Both the position numbers and the translations under genes were made by a program. Below are positions 55,276 to 63,316 of a stretch of 64,000 nucleotides of DNA, in pieces (the stretch's first letter is position 1; every line of letters starts with the position of its first letter). Origin of the DNA: Lactococcus garvieae (lineage in GTDB: Bacteria; Bacillota; Bacilli; Lactobacillales; Streptococcaceae); assembly GCF_016027715.1 (NCBI RefSeq), contig NZ_CP065691.1, forward strand, positions 1,769,954 through 1,833,953. The letters run 5' to 3'. The notes beneath the pieces were generated by a model, which was given only the letters and a program-made list of their open reading frames with translations, was not told where the DNA came from and searched no databases.

Positions 55276-56496
55276 ATGAAAACAAACACAATAGCGCAAA
55301 CCAAGGCTGTCAGTGGCTACCAAGTCAAGGTGGGAACTTTAGTTTCTGCTGGATTTGGTTTGGAGAACATGGATATCATGTTTCTCTCTTTTGCACTTTC
55401 GTCAATAATCAGTGAATTTGGACTTTCCACTACTGAAGCTGGGGCGATTTCTACAGTTACTAACTTAGGGATGCTGCTTGGTGGGGTACTTTTTGGAATC
55501 CTAGCTGATAAATTTGGACGTGTAAAGATGTTGTCACTTTCTATCCTCATTTTTGGTCTCGCTACAGGTGCTATCTACTTTTCTCATAGTATAACCTCTC
55601 TCTACCTTTTACGCTTTATCGCCGGAATCGGTGGCGGAGGTGAATACGGAGTGGGTATGACTATTTTAGCTGAAAACTTCAGCAAGAAGAAGTTGGGGAG
55701 AACATCTTCGATAGTTGCTGTTGCAGGGCAAGTTGGGGCGATGACGGCAGCGATATTAGCTATGAGCATCCTGCCTGCTTACGGTTGGCGCTTCTTGTTC
55801 TTATTTGGTCTTGTTCCTGTCTTTTTGACTATCTTTATCCAAAAACACTTGAAGGAAAGTGACTCTTTTAAAGCTATAAAAAGAGAAAACAAAGGAAAAA
55901 TTTCTGATTTGTTTAAAACACGTCAATTGACACACCAAACACTTGTTTTGATGTGGATGGCAATTGTACAAATCGCAGGTTATTTTGGTTTGATGAACTG
56001 GTTGCCTACGATTATGCAAAATAAACTTCACTTGACAGTTGCGGGCTCTTCATCATGGATGATTGCGACTATTATCGGAATGTCTTTGGGGATGTTAACT
56101 TTCGGGCAGATCTTGGATAAGCTTGGACCTAAAGTAGCCTTCGGTATTTTCTTAGTTGCTTCATCTATGGCTGTTTATGTTTTAACGATACCAACAACAC
56201 TGGCCTCATTGACGCTAGTAGGTGCAATAGTCGGCTATTTTTCAAATGGGATGTTTACAGGTTTTGGTGCCATAGTTTCACGCTTATATCCAGCGGAAGT
56301 TCGAGCAACAGCAAATAATGTGATTATGAATACTGGACGTTGTATTGGTGGCTTTTCATCCATCATTATCGGATTTATTCTGGCGCATTATTCCATCATG
56401 ACAGTGATGTTGTTTATCTCAGTTCTCTATATTTTGAGCTTCTTGGCTATGCTAAGTGTTAAAAATTTACGCGGCAATATTTATTGGTCGCTTTAA
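55276..56496 (+). CDS. MFS transporter, sugar/acid:proton symporter type
   Basis: A 406-residue protein with twelve predicted membrane segments. The loop 2-3 motif is GILADKFGRVKM, and RFIAGIGGGGEYG in helix 4 is typical of the AAHS/SHS subgroup that carries aromatic or other organic acids. ATG 55276 follows GGAGG by eight bases; upstream TTG 55261 would include that site. The substrate is unknown. It lies next to the C59 hydrolase in divergent orientation, which is only a weak hint of a link. Confidence 0.85.
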   Translation: MKTNTIAQTKAVSGYQVKVGTLVSAGFGLENMDIMFLSFALSSIISEFGLSTTEAGAISTVTNLGMLLGGVLFGILADKFGRVKMLSLSILIFGLATGAIYFSHSITSLYLLRFIAGIGGGGEYGVGMTILAENFSKKKLGRTSSIVAVAGQVGAMTAAILAMSILPAYGWRFLFLFGLVPVFLTIFIQKHLKESDSFKAIKRENKGKISDLFKTRQLTHQTLVLMWMAIVQIAGYFGLMNWLPTIMQNKLHLTVAGSSSWMIATIIGMSLGMLTFGQILDKLGPKVAFGIFLVASSMAVYVLTIPTTLASLTLVGAIVGYFSNGMFTGFGAIVSRLYPAEVRATANNVIMNTGRCIGGFSSIIIGFILAHYSIMTVMLFISVLYILSFLAMLSVKNLRGNIYWSL

Positions 56497-56518
56497 TTAA
56501 TTGTGATGATTGTAATGA

Positions 56519-56590
56519 AGGTTTCAAGCTTACTTGAGGCTTTTTTTGAATAAAAAAACTTTTCTCAAACTCTATTGAGAAAAGCTTTTT
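56519..56590. terminator. Two terminators after the MFS gene
   Basis: GTTTCAAG-CTTA-CTTGAGGC plus T7 (56521-56547) on the plus strand, then CTTTTCTCAA-ACTCTA-TTGAGAAAAG (56559-56584) with T-tail. Confidence 0.75.
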
Positions 56591-56602
56591 ATTATGGAAA
56601 CA

Positions 56603-56624
56603 AAAAAACCGCATAAGCGGTTTA
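56603..56624 (-). terminator. Terminator of the rpmF-rpmG unit
   Basis: On the minus strand AACCGC-TTAT-GCGGTT followed by T7. Confidence 0.75.
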
Positions 56625-56627
56625 ATA

Positions 56628-56777
56628 TTATTTAACTTCTTTAAAAATAACGTGTTTACGTAGTTTTGGAGAGTATTTTTTCAATTCCAAACGGTCTGGG
56701 TTGTTACGTTTGTTCTTTTGAGTAAGGTAAAGACGTTCACCAGATTCTTTGTGTTCAAGTGTAATATTTACGCGCAT
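56628..56777 (-). CDS. rpmG: Ribosomal protein L33, zinc-free form
   Basis: A 49-residue L33: [20 protein letters not shown], then [19 protein letters not shown] and a basic end. The four cysteines of zinc-binding L33 are replaced (EHKESG and KYSPKL), which marks the C-minus paralogue that works without zinc. It is 30 bases downstream of rpmF on the same transcript. The product is too short for most length cut-offs but unambiguous. Confidence 0.92.
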   Translation of the reverse strand: MRVNITLEHKESGERLYLTQKNKRNNPDRLELKKYSPKLRKHVIFKEVK

Positions 56778-56807
56778 AACTGTTCCTTTCTGACTTTTTT
56801 ACTGTTT

Positions 56808-56981
56808 TTATTTAGCGTCTTTTACTTGGCGGCCTTTGTAGTAGCCTTTAAGTGAAACACGGTGTGAGTGACGGTAGTCACCAGTAGTTTCGTCAAAAGT
56901 AACAGTTGGAGCTGTCATTTTGTAGTGTGTACGACGTTTGTTTTTCTTAGATTTAGAAGTGTGACGTGCAGGTACTGCCAT
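56808..56981 (-). CDS. rpmF: Ribosomal protein L32, zinc-free form
   Basis: A 57-residue L32 starting [20 protein letters not shown]. The two CxxC pairs of zinc-type L32 are absent; the C-terminal half reads [23 protein letters not shown] 56981 follows GGAGG by nine bases. It is the first gene of the rpmF-rpmG unit and is divergent from the metal ATPase. Confidence 0.93.
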   Translation of the reverse strand: MAVPARHTSKSKKNKRRTHYKMTAPTVTFDETTGDYRHSHRVSLKGYYKGRQVKDAK

Positions 56982-57038
56982 GGTTTGATTCCTCCGTAGA
57001 TTTTTTCGTTTTGGATAAGCCCAAAAACGTACTTTACT

Positions 57039-57067
57039 ATAATACACTAATCTTTTTCGAAATGCAA
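57039..57067 (-). promoter_or_regulatory. rpmF-rpmG promoter
   Basis: On the minus strand, -35 TTGCAT (57062-57067), 17-bp spacer, -10 TATTAT (57039-57044). Confidence 0.75.
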
Positions 57068-57137
57068 GCTTTGTAAAGTATTTTTACTTGACGTTTTTGT
57101 TTTTTAGGCTAGAATAAAACAGGATTGACAAACATAT

Positions 57138-57165
57138 TTGACAGTTGTTAGATTAGAATTATATT
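57138..57165 (+). promoter_or_regulatory. Metal ATPase promoter with long leader
   Basis: -35 TTGACA (57138-57143), 16-bp spacer, -10 TATATT (57160-57165). A second TTGACA lies at 57125-57130. The leader is about 175 bases and includes a 6-bp hairpin CGAACA-AATCAG-TGTTCG (57263-57280). No riboswitch family recognised. Confidence 0.6.
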
Positions 57166-57345
57166 CTCTTTTTTGCTAATATAGAGTTAAGAATGTTGTA
57201 ACTTATGAAATAAAAGCTCAGTTCTTCGGAATCAAAGTGCGATAAAGAATATTTTTCTATCCCGAACAAATCAGTGTTCGATGAAGGATATTTTGAGTCA
57301 AACAGGGCAAAGCTTCAGAAAAAAATTATTTTATAAGGAGAAAAC

Positions 57346-59139
57346 ATGAAAAACTGGCAAAAACTTGTTCTAGTATTTTTAATAGCTGTCGCCTCTCTTT
57401 TGGCACAGTTTGTTTTTGAGTCCCCTTTGGTCGCGCGTGTCATTATTACTGTGGCGGGGGGCATTTTAGCTCTGTCCATGTTCATTGAAATGATAAAGAC
57501 CTTGCGTAAAGGGAATTATGGTGTGGATTTATTAGCTATTACAGCTATAATAGCCACCCTTTTAGTAGGTGAATACTGGGCATCTCTCATCATTATTCTG
57601 ATGTTAGTCGGCGGAGAAACGCTAGAGGACTATGCTGCAGGTCGGGCCAATCGTGAATTGTCAGCGTTGCTCCAAAAAACACCTGATATCGCGCATGTGA
57701 TACAAGAGGGCAAAGTTGTTGATGTGGACTTAGACGATGTGGAAATAGGGGCACATCTGCTGATTAAACCCCTGGAGGTAGTACCTATTGATGGCTGTCT
57801 TTTATCGGAAGCAGCTATCCTCGATGAGTCTTCAATTACAGGGGAAACAAAGCCTAACGAGCTCCAACAAGGTGATGAAATCCTTTCAGGAGCCATTAAC
57901 GGGAGCTCGACGATTGAGATTCGTACAACTGTAGCAGCTAGTGAGTCACAATTTCAAAAAATTATTGCTTTAGTTCGTGAAGCAGAAGCAACTCCAGCTA
58001 ATTTTGTTCGCTTAGCTGACCGATACGCTGTACCCTTTACGATTTTAGCTTATATTATTGCAGCTGTAGCTTATTTTATCTCTGGAGATCCTGTACGTAT
58101 TGCAGAAGTACTTGTAGTGGCAAGCCCATGTCCTTTAATCTTGGCAGCTCCCATTGCTTTTGTATCAGGAATGAGCCGTTCTTCTAAAAATGGTTTTCTG
58201 ATTAAAAATGGGACCATTATTGAGAAGTTGGCTACAGCTAAAGCAATCTTCTTTGACAAAACAGGTACAATTACTGATGGTAAAATCGAAGTAGATGACA
58301 TTGTACCTGCAGAAGGCATTTCACAAAAAGAATTACTAGAGATTGTTTACACTATCGAAAAGTCTTCAAACCATATTTTAGCAAAAGCAGTATCAAGTTA
58401 TGCAGAAGCGCATAATATTCAAGGTTTAGAGCTGGAAAGTCTGAATGAAGTTGCTGGTTTAGGTGTCACAGGGCAAATAAAAGAGCAACTTGTCAAGATT
58501 GGGCGGGCGAGCTTCGTAGGAGCGCCAGAGGGGCTCAATTTTGAAACAGCTTTTTATGTTTCACGTGCTGGGCATTATATTGGAGCCGTCACCTTCTCAG
58601 ACACCTTACGTGAAAATGCGCCTGAGGTAATAAAAGATTTACGGAATGATGGATTTGAAAAAATTGTAATGCTTACAGGTGATAATGCGCGTGTGGCAGA
58701 TAAAATTGCAACACAAGTCGGCATCACAGAGGTTCACAGCAGCATGTTGCCCGAAGAGAAGTTAGCGAAGATTGAAGCTTCAACTATTCGCCCAACTATC
58801 ATGGTAGGAGATGGTGTCAACGATGCCCCTGCCCTAACTCTTGCTGATGTTGGCATTTCTATTGGCACAGGTAACAATACTGTAGCCAGTGAAGCCGCTG
58901 ATATTGTCTTATTAAAAAATGATTTGGCCTCCGTAACAAAAGCTGTTAAGATTAGTCGTGATACCCTGACTATCGCTAAGCAGTCCGTGCTGATTGGGAT
59001 TATCATCTGTGTTGTCTTAATGTTGATTGCGGCCACAGGTCTTATTCCAGCGATTATCGGAGCTCTTTTCCAAGAGGTTATTGATGTGGTATCAATTCTC
59101 TATGCCTTAAGGGCCTTGAAGGGTTTGAGAAATAAATAA
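57346..59139 (+). CDS. Heavy-metal P1B-type ATPase with SPC motif
   Basis: A 597-residue P-type ATPase with about six membrane helices and no N-terminal metal-binding domain. Membrane motif S260-P261-C262 replaces the usual CPC. The phosphorylation site is FFDKTGT (D304), TGES is SSITGETKP, and the hinge is GDGVNDAPALTLADVG. The SPC motif and size resemble the P1B-4 group (Co, Fe or Zn/Cd efflux). However, the last helix has ALFQEVIDV where P1B-4 pumps carry HEGGT, and the HP locus reads SSNHILAK. The metal is therefore uncertain. GGAG precedes the ATG. Confidence 0.85.
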   Translation: MKNWQKLVLVFLIAVASLLAQFVFESPLVARVIITVAGGILALSMFIEMIKTLRKGNYGVDLLAITAIIATLLVGEYWASLIIILMLVGGETLEDYAAGRANRELSALLQKTPDIAHVIQEGKVVDVDLDDVEIGAHLLIKPLEVVPIDGCLLSEAAILDESSITGETKPNELQQGDEILSGAINGSSTIEIRTTVAASESQFQKIIALVREAEATPANFVRLADRYAVPFTILAYIIAAVAYFISGDPVRIAEVLVVASPCPLILAAPIAFVSGMSRSSKNGFLIKNGTIIEKLATAKAIFFDKTGTITDGKIEVDDIVPAEGISQKELLEIVYTIEKSSNHILAKAVSSYAEAHNIQGLELESLNEVAGLGVTGQIKEQLVKIGRASFVGAPEGLNFETAFYVSRAGHYIGAVTFSDTLRENAPEVIKDLRNDGFEKIVMLTGDNARVADKIATQVGITEVHSSMLPEEKLAKIEASTIRPTIMVGDGVNDAPALTLADVGISIGTGNNTVASEAADIVLLKNDLASVTKAVKISRDTLTIAKQSVLIGIIICVVLMLIAATGLIPAIIGALFQEVIDVVSILYALRALKGLRNK

Positions 59140-59141
59140 TG

Positions 59142-59170
59142 AAAAAATCGTCATTTCTGACGATTTTTCT
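59142..59170. terminator. Bidirectional terminator between the metal ATPase and rarA
   Basis: AAAATCGTCA (59144-59153) and TGACGATTTT (59158-59167) around TTTC. The rarA stop lies in the stem. Confidence 0.9.
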
Positions 59171-60419
59171 TTTGTTCTTCAATCCATTTTTTACGTTCAC
59201 TTAGCGCCCACTCATATTTTCCCATACGATCAGGTTGGAAATAATCCACTTTTCGCAATCTCTCCGGCAAATATTCTTGCTCAACCCAATGGTCAGGAAA
59301 GTTATGAGGGTACTTATATCCTTCACTACGCCCGAGGTCTTTGGCGCCAGCGTAATGCCCATCTTGCAAATGTGAGGGTATAGGGAGATTGCCGTACTTA
59401 CCTAAATCCTCTATGGCTGAGTCAAGTGCAACATAAGCAGCATTTGACTTTGGAGAAAGAGCTAAATCAATAACAATATTGGCAAGAGGAATTCTTGCTT
59501 CTGGGAAACCTAGTTTTTCTGCGGCCTGTAAACCTAGCATGGTATGGACAGCAGCTTCAGGATTTGCCAAACCGATATCCTCATAAGCTATAACGGTCAA
59601 GCGGCGAGCAAGGCTTTGTAAATCCCCTCCCTCGATTAATCGCGCCGCATAGTGTAAACTTGCGTTTACATCAGAACCACGAATTGACTTCTGCAAGGCA
59701 CTCAGTAAATCATAATGCGCATCACCGTCTTTGTCAAAAGTGAGGGCTTTCCGCTGTAAAGAGTTTTCCATATCGTCAAGACTTACATGGTGGTTTTCAG
59801 AGGATAAAACAGCCAGCTCCAAAGCATTGTAAACGGCACGTAAATCGCCATTTGTTGCATGTGTAAGAAAGTAAAGGGCATCATCATCCATAGTAACACG
59901 GAAATCAAAGCCTCGCGTATCATCTTTAAGGGCTAGGTTTACAGCTTTTTGTAAATCCTCGCTATCCAGAGGCTTGAGCTCAAAAATTTGTACTCGACTG
60001 CGAATGGCGGGTACAACGCTGAAATAAGGATTTTCTGTGGTTGCTCCGATTAAGATGATTTGTCCATTTTCTAGTAAAGGTAGAAGAAAATCTTGTTTCG
60101 GTTTATCTAGACGATGTATCTCATCAAGGAGCAGTACCAGTTGTCCGGAAAATTCTGCTTCAGATGCGATTTCTTGCAATTTTTTCTTACTGTCAGTCGT
60201 GGCATTGAAACTCCGAAAAGCAGCATTCATCGTACCCGCAATTGCCGAAGCGATGGACGTCTTTCCGATACCTGGAGGGCCATAAAGAATCATTGAAGTT
60301 AAAAGTTTTGTCTCAACCATGCGACGAATAATTTTTTTAGGACCCACGAGATGCTCTTGGCCAATAATTTCGTCAATATTTCGAGGCCGCATACGCCGCG
60401 CTAAGTTTTGATGAGTCAT
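59151..60419 (-). CDS. rarA: Replication-associated recombination protein A (MgsA/RarA)
   Basis: A 422-residue AAA+ ATPase related to clamp loaders that acts at stalled replication forks. Walker A is GPPGIGKTS (K53), Walker B is LLLDEIHRLDK, and sensor 1 is in IGATTENPYFSV. The C-terminal helical domain has ARRLTVIAYEDIGLANP and the end KYPHNFPDHWVEQEYLP. Length is normal. It lies 20 bases downstream of the acetyltransferase gene. Confidence 0.95.
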   Translation of the reverse strand: MTHQNLARRMRPRNIDEIIGQEHLVGPKKIIRRMVETKLLTSMILYGPPGIGKTSIASAIAGTMNAAFRSFNATTDSKKKLQEIASEAEFSGQLVLLLDEIHRLDKPKQDFLLPLLENGQIILIGATTENPYFSVVPAIRSRVQIFELKPLDSEDLQKAVNLALKDDTRGFDFRVTMDDDALYFLTHATNGDLRAVYNALELAVLSSENHHVSLDDMENSLQRKALTFDKDGDAHYDLLSALQKSIRGSDVNASLHYAARLIEGGDLQSLARRLTVIAYEDIGLANPEAAVHTMLGLQAAEKLGFPEARIPLANIVIDLALSPKSNAAYVALDSAIEDLGKYGNLPIPSHLQDGHYAGAKDLGRSEGYKYPHNFPDHWVEQEYLPERLRKVDYFQPDRMGKYEWALSERKKWIEEQKKNRQK

Positions 60420-60439
60420 AGTAGTATTCTCCTTGGAGA

Positions 60440-60913
60440 CTAGAGGTAATAAGCGTAAATCAAACTGTCAATATAAGTTCCATCAATAAAGTATTCCTTT
60501 TTTAATTCTCCTTCACGCACAAAGCCGAGGTGTTCATACAGAGTGAGTGCTTTAGGATTACTTGACATAGCATTGATAGTGATTTTTTCATAATTTTCAG
60601 TCCGAGCTTCTCGGATGAGGTACTGAATGAGTGCCGTAGCGACTCCTTTACCGCGAGCTTCTTGCACCGTCATCACACCAAAAGTGATAACATGTGATCC
60701 AAACTCGGACTTGTTACGCTGCCCATAGTCTAGAACACCTAGAATTTTCCCGTTTTCTTCGGCAAGAAGATAACGCGTTCCTTTTAGGATTTTTTTCATT
60801 ATCTTCTCTGCGGAACTGTTAATGATGAATGGTGTCGATTTTAAAGTCCAGTTTTGGTTTTCGATTTTGGCCACGTTCGCGAAATCATGGGGTTCAATAG
60901 GTCTAATTTTCAT
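60440..60913 (-). CDS. GNAT-family N-acetyltransferase
   Basis: A 157-residue acetyltransferase. The acetyl-CoA site is VQEARGKGVATALI, and the C-terminal motif is ALTLYEHLGFVREGELKKEY, close to RimI/PhnO-like enzymes. ATG 60913 begins the usual MKIRPIEPHDF; longer starts would cross the promoter palindrome. The substrate is unknown. It shares a palindromic promoter region with the divergent DUF3013 gene. Confidence 0.85.
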   Translation of the reverse strand: MKIRPIEPHDFANVAKIENQNWTLKSTPFIINSSAEKIMKKILKGTRYLLAEENGKILGVLDYGQRNKSEFGSHVITFGVMTVQEARGKGVATALIQYLIREARTENYEKITINAMSSNPKALTLYEHLGFVREGELKKEYFIDGTYIDSLIYAYYL

Positions 60914-60939
60914 ATATTTCTCTCTAGAGATAATTTTTA

Positions 60940-60966
60940 TTTCTGTTATAATAATTATAACAGAAA
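60940..60966. promoter_or_regulatory. 27-bp perfect palindrome with overlapping divergent -10 boxes
   Basis: TTTCTGTTATAAT (60940-60952), one A, then the exact reverse complement (60954-60966). Each arm holds an extended -10 TGtTATAAT: the plus one (60944-60952) faces the DUF3013 gene, the minus one (60954-60962) the GNAT gene. No -35 boxes are seen on either side. Confidence 0.8.
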
Positions 60967-60980
60967 AAAGAGGTGAAAAA

Positions 60981-61445
60981 ATGGCAAAGTATGGTTTTTT
61001 AGATATTTTAGATGAAGAGTTGAGCAAGAATTTTAGTTATGATTATGAGATAAATTGGGACAAACGCAATTTTGCGGTAGAAGTCAGTTTTTTATTGGAA
61101 GCTGCGAATCCTGAGGGAATCGCTTTGTCAGACGCCGATGGGGTGGAATCAGAAGAAAATATTCTCTATGAAGATGCAGTAATTTTTTATAACCCAAATA
61201 AATCAAAGTTTTCGGAGGAAGAATACTTAGCAGGTGTTGCTTATTCTGACAAAGGTTTGTCCCGGGAATATATTGCATATTTTGTGGCATTTTTACAGGA
61301 AACAGCTGATAAGGGCTTGGATGCCTTGATGGATTTCTTGGACTCAGAAGAGGAAGAATTTATGCTTGAATTTGATCAAGAAAAATTTGAATTGGGACTA
61401 GAAAAACTGGAAGAAACTACTTTTTTCAAATACCCACGTTATTGA
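60981..61445 (+). CDS. DUF3013 family protein
   Basis: A 154-residue acidic protein matching what I know of DUF3013, a family limited to Streptococcaceae and usually found just upstream of prmA. It opens MAKYGFLDILDEELSKNFSY and ends with a glutamate-rich stretch and FFKYPRY. No catalytic motif is evident. AAAGAGGTG lies six bases before the ATG. prmA and rsmE follow in the same direction. Confidence 0.8.
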   Translation: MAKYGFLDILDEELSKNFSYDYEINWDKRNFAVEVSFLLEAANPEGIALSDADGVESEENILYEDAVIFYNPNKSKFSEEEYLAGVAYSDKGLSREYIAYFVAFLQETADKGLDALMDFLDSEEEEFMLEFDQEKFELGLEKLEETTFFKYPRY

Positions 61446-61478
61446 GCCAAAGCATAGAGAGATAAGAAAGTGAAGAAA

Positions 61479-62432
61479 ATGAACAATTGGAACAGCATTA
61501 CCGTAAGTATCCTACGTGCCGCCGAAGAAGCCGTCAGCAACATATTGATTGAAGCTGGTTCAGCGGGAGTGGAAATCAATGACAGTGCGGACTATCTCAA
61601 CCATCAGGACCTCTTTGGAGAAGTTCTTCCAGAAGTGGAACAATCTGAAATGGTTGAAGTGACAGCTTACTATCCAGAAAATTTACCAATCACAGAGCTT
61701 AAGTCAGATATTGAGCAAAAGATAAAGGCTTTAGCTGGGAGCTTTGATCTATCCAACGTAGAAGTTAGGACCAATAATCTGGCAGAACAAGATTGGGCGG
61801 ATGCTTGGAAAAAATACTTTGAGCCAGCCCGTATTACCCATGATTTAACTATTGTTCCAAGTTGGACAGATTATGAGCCACAATCAATGGCAGAAAAATT
61901 GATTCGTTTAGATCCTGGTATGGCTTTTGGTACAGGAACACATCCAACCACAAAAATGAGCTTATATGCTTTAGAGCAAGTTATACGGGGTGGAGAAACT
62001 GTCTTTGATGTGGGGACAGGGTCAGGTGTTCTTTCCGTAGCAAGTGCCTACTTAGGGGCAAATGAGATTTATGCCTATGACATTGACGAAGTTGCTGTTC
62101 GAGTAGCACGAGAAAATATTGAACTTAATCCCAATACAGAAAAGATTTTTGTTTCAGCCAATAATTTATTAGAAGGCATTGAAAAAAAAGCAGAAATAAT
62201 CGTCGCTAATATCTTAGCGGATATCCTCGTTTTGATGACAGAAGATGCTTTTAACTTAGTTAAAGACGAAGGTTACTTGATCATGAGCGGAATTATCGCT
62301 GAGAAAGCAGATATGGTAATCCAATCTGCTGAAAATGCAGGTTTCTTCTTAGAAACACGCATGACTCAAGGAGAGTGGAATTGTGTGATTTTCAAAAAAA
62401 CGGAGAATCGAGAAGGAGTGATTGGCGGTTAA
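61479..62432 (+). CDS. prmA: Ribosomal protein L11 methyltransferase
   Basis: A 317-residue SAM-dependent methyltransferase that trimethylates ribosomal protein L11. The N-terminal substrate domain begins [18 protein letters not shown]. The SAM motif is [15 protein letters not shown], preceded by [12 protein letters not shown], and the NxxA motif is [11 protein letters not shown] chose ATG 61479 because it matches the family's start; GTG 61470 in frame would add three residues. It is followed after three bases by rsmE. Confidence 0.94.
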   Translation: MNNWNSITVSILRAAEEAVSNILIEAGSAGVEINDSADYLNHQDLFGEVLPEVEQSEMVEVTAYYPENLPITELKSDIEQKIKALAGSFDLSNVEVRTNNLAEQDWADAWKKYFEPARITHDLTIVPSWTDYEPQSMAEKLIRLDPGMAFGTGTHPTTKMSLYALEQVIRGGETVFDVGTGSGVLSVASAYLGANEIYAYDIDEVAVRVARENIELNPNTEKIFVSANNLLEGIEKKAEIIVANILADILVLMTEDAFNLVKDEGYLIMSGIIAEKADMVIQSAENAGFFLETRMTQGEWNCVIFKKTENREGVIGG

Positions 62433-62435
62433 GTC

Positions 62436-63191
62436 ATGGCAAATCAGTATTTTATATTTAAAAAACAACCCCCAATTGGCGACATTTTTGCAATTGATGA
62501 CCAAGCAGCAGCACATCATATTTTTACGGTGATGCGGGCAAATGCTGGTGAAAAGATACAAGTGGTCTTTAAGGAAGGGCAAGTTGGTGTAGCCGAGGTT
62601 GTTTCAAGTGACCAAAAGACGGCCCGACTTCTAGAAATACTTGACACGCACACAGAGCTCCCTGTTCATGCAACAGTGGCACTAGGTTTTCCTAAAGGAG
62701 ACAAACTAGAGTTTGTGAGTGAAAAAGCAACAGAGCTTGGTGCAAGTGCTATCTGGGGTGCTCCTTTTAAATGGTCAGTGGCAAAATGGGATGCAAAAAA
62801 ACTCTCAAAGAAAAAAGACAAGCTCGATAAGATTGTTTTAGGGGCTGCAGAACAGTCTCGCCGACAAGTCCTTCCAGAAATTCGTTTTTTTGAAAAACTA
62901 ACAGAGCTAATTGCCGAATTTGCACAGTTTGATCAAGTTTTAATTGCGTATGAAGAATCTGCTAAAGCAGGAGAACAATCTATGTTTGCCCAAAGTATGT
63001 CACAACTTCAGGCAGGGCAGAAAATTCTTTTTATTTTTGGGCCAGAAGGTGGCATTGCTCCAGAAGAAATAGCATTATTTGAGCAGGCTGGAGCAAAGCT
63101 TATTGGTTTAGGACCACGTATCATGCGTGCGGAGACAGCTCCTTTATATGCCTTGTCAGCACTGTCCACCTATTTTGATTTACTGAAATAA
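62436..63191 (+). CDS. rsmE: 16S rRNA m3U1498 methyltransferase
   Basis: A 251-residue SPOUT-class methyltransferase. The N-terminal PUA-like part has HHIFTVMRANAGEKIQVV, and the knot domain has EKATELGASAIWG, ILFIFGPEGGIAPEE and LGPRIMRAETAPLYALS. It modifies U1498 in the decoding region of 16S rRNA. Order prmA-rsmE-relA is common in Firmicutes. Length is normal. Confidence 0.95.
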   Translation: MANQYFIFKKQPPIGDIFAIDDQAAAHHIFTVMRANAGEKIQVVFKEGQVGVAEVVSSDQKTARLLEILDTHTELPVHATVALGFPKGDKLEFVSEKATELGASAIWGAPFKWSVAKWDAKKLSKKKDKLDKIVLGAAEQSRRQVLPEIRFFEKLTELIAEFAQFDQVLIAYEESAKAGEQSMFAQSMSQLQAGQKILFIFGPEGGIAPEEIALFEQAGAKLIGLGPRIMRAETAPLYALSALSTYFDLLK

Positions 63192-63256
63192 ACCGAACAA
63201 AAAGGAAGAAAAACGATACCTCAAGTACTCAAGGGGTAATTTTATCCGCGTAAATG

Positions 63257-63265
63257 TGATAGAAT
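63257..63265 (+). promoter_or_regulatory. relA promoter (extended -10)
   Basis: TGaTAGAAT (63257-63265). No clear -35. The leader of about 45 bases contains the small ORF at 63290-63313. Confidence 0.55.
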
Positions 63266-63289
63266 AGTAAAAATATATCAAGGAGGAAA

Positions 63290-63313
63290 GTGGAGCTACT
63301 TCACAGGAATTAA
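63290..63313 (+). CDS. Seven-codon upstream ORF before relA
   Basis: GTG GAG CTA CTT CAC AGG AAT TAA. It is preceded by AAGGAGG (63280-63286), the strongest ribosome site in this stretch, three bases before the GTG. The stop lies three bases before the relA ATG, and relA's own site (AGGA) lies within the small ORF. Initiation here would couple to relA. It may instead be that the strong site simply loads ribosomes. Confidence 0.4.
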   Translation: MELLHRN

Positions 63314-63316
63314 AAT

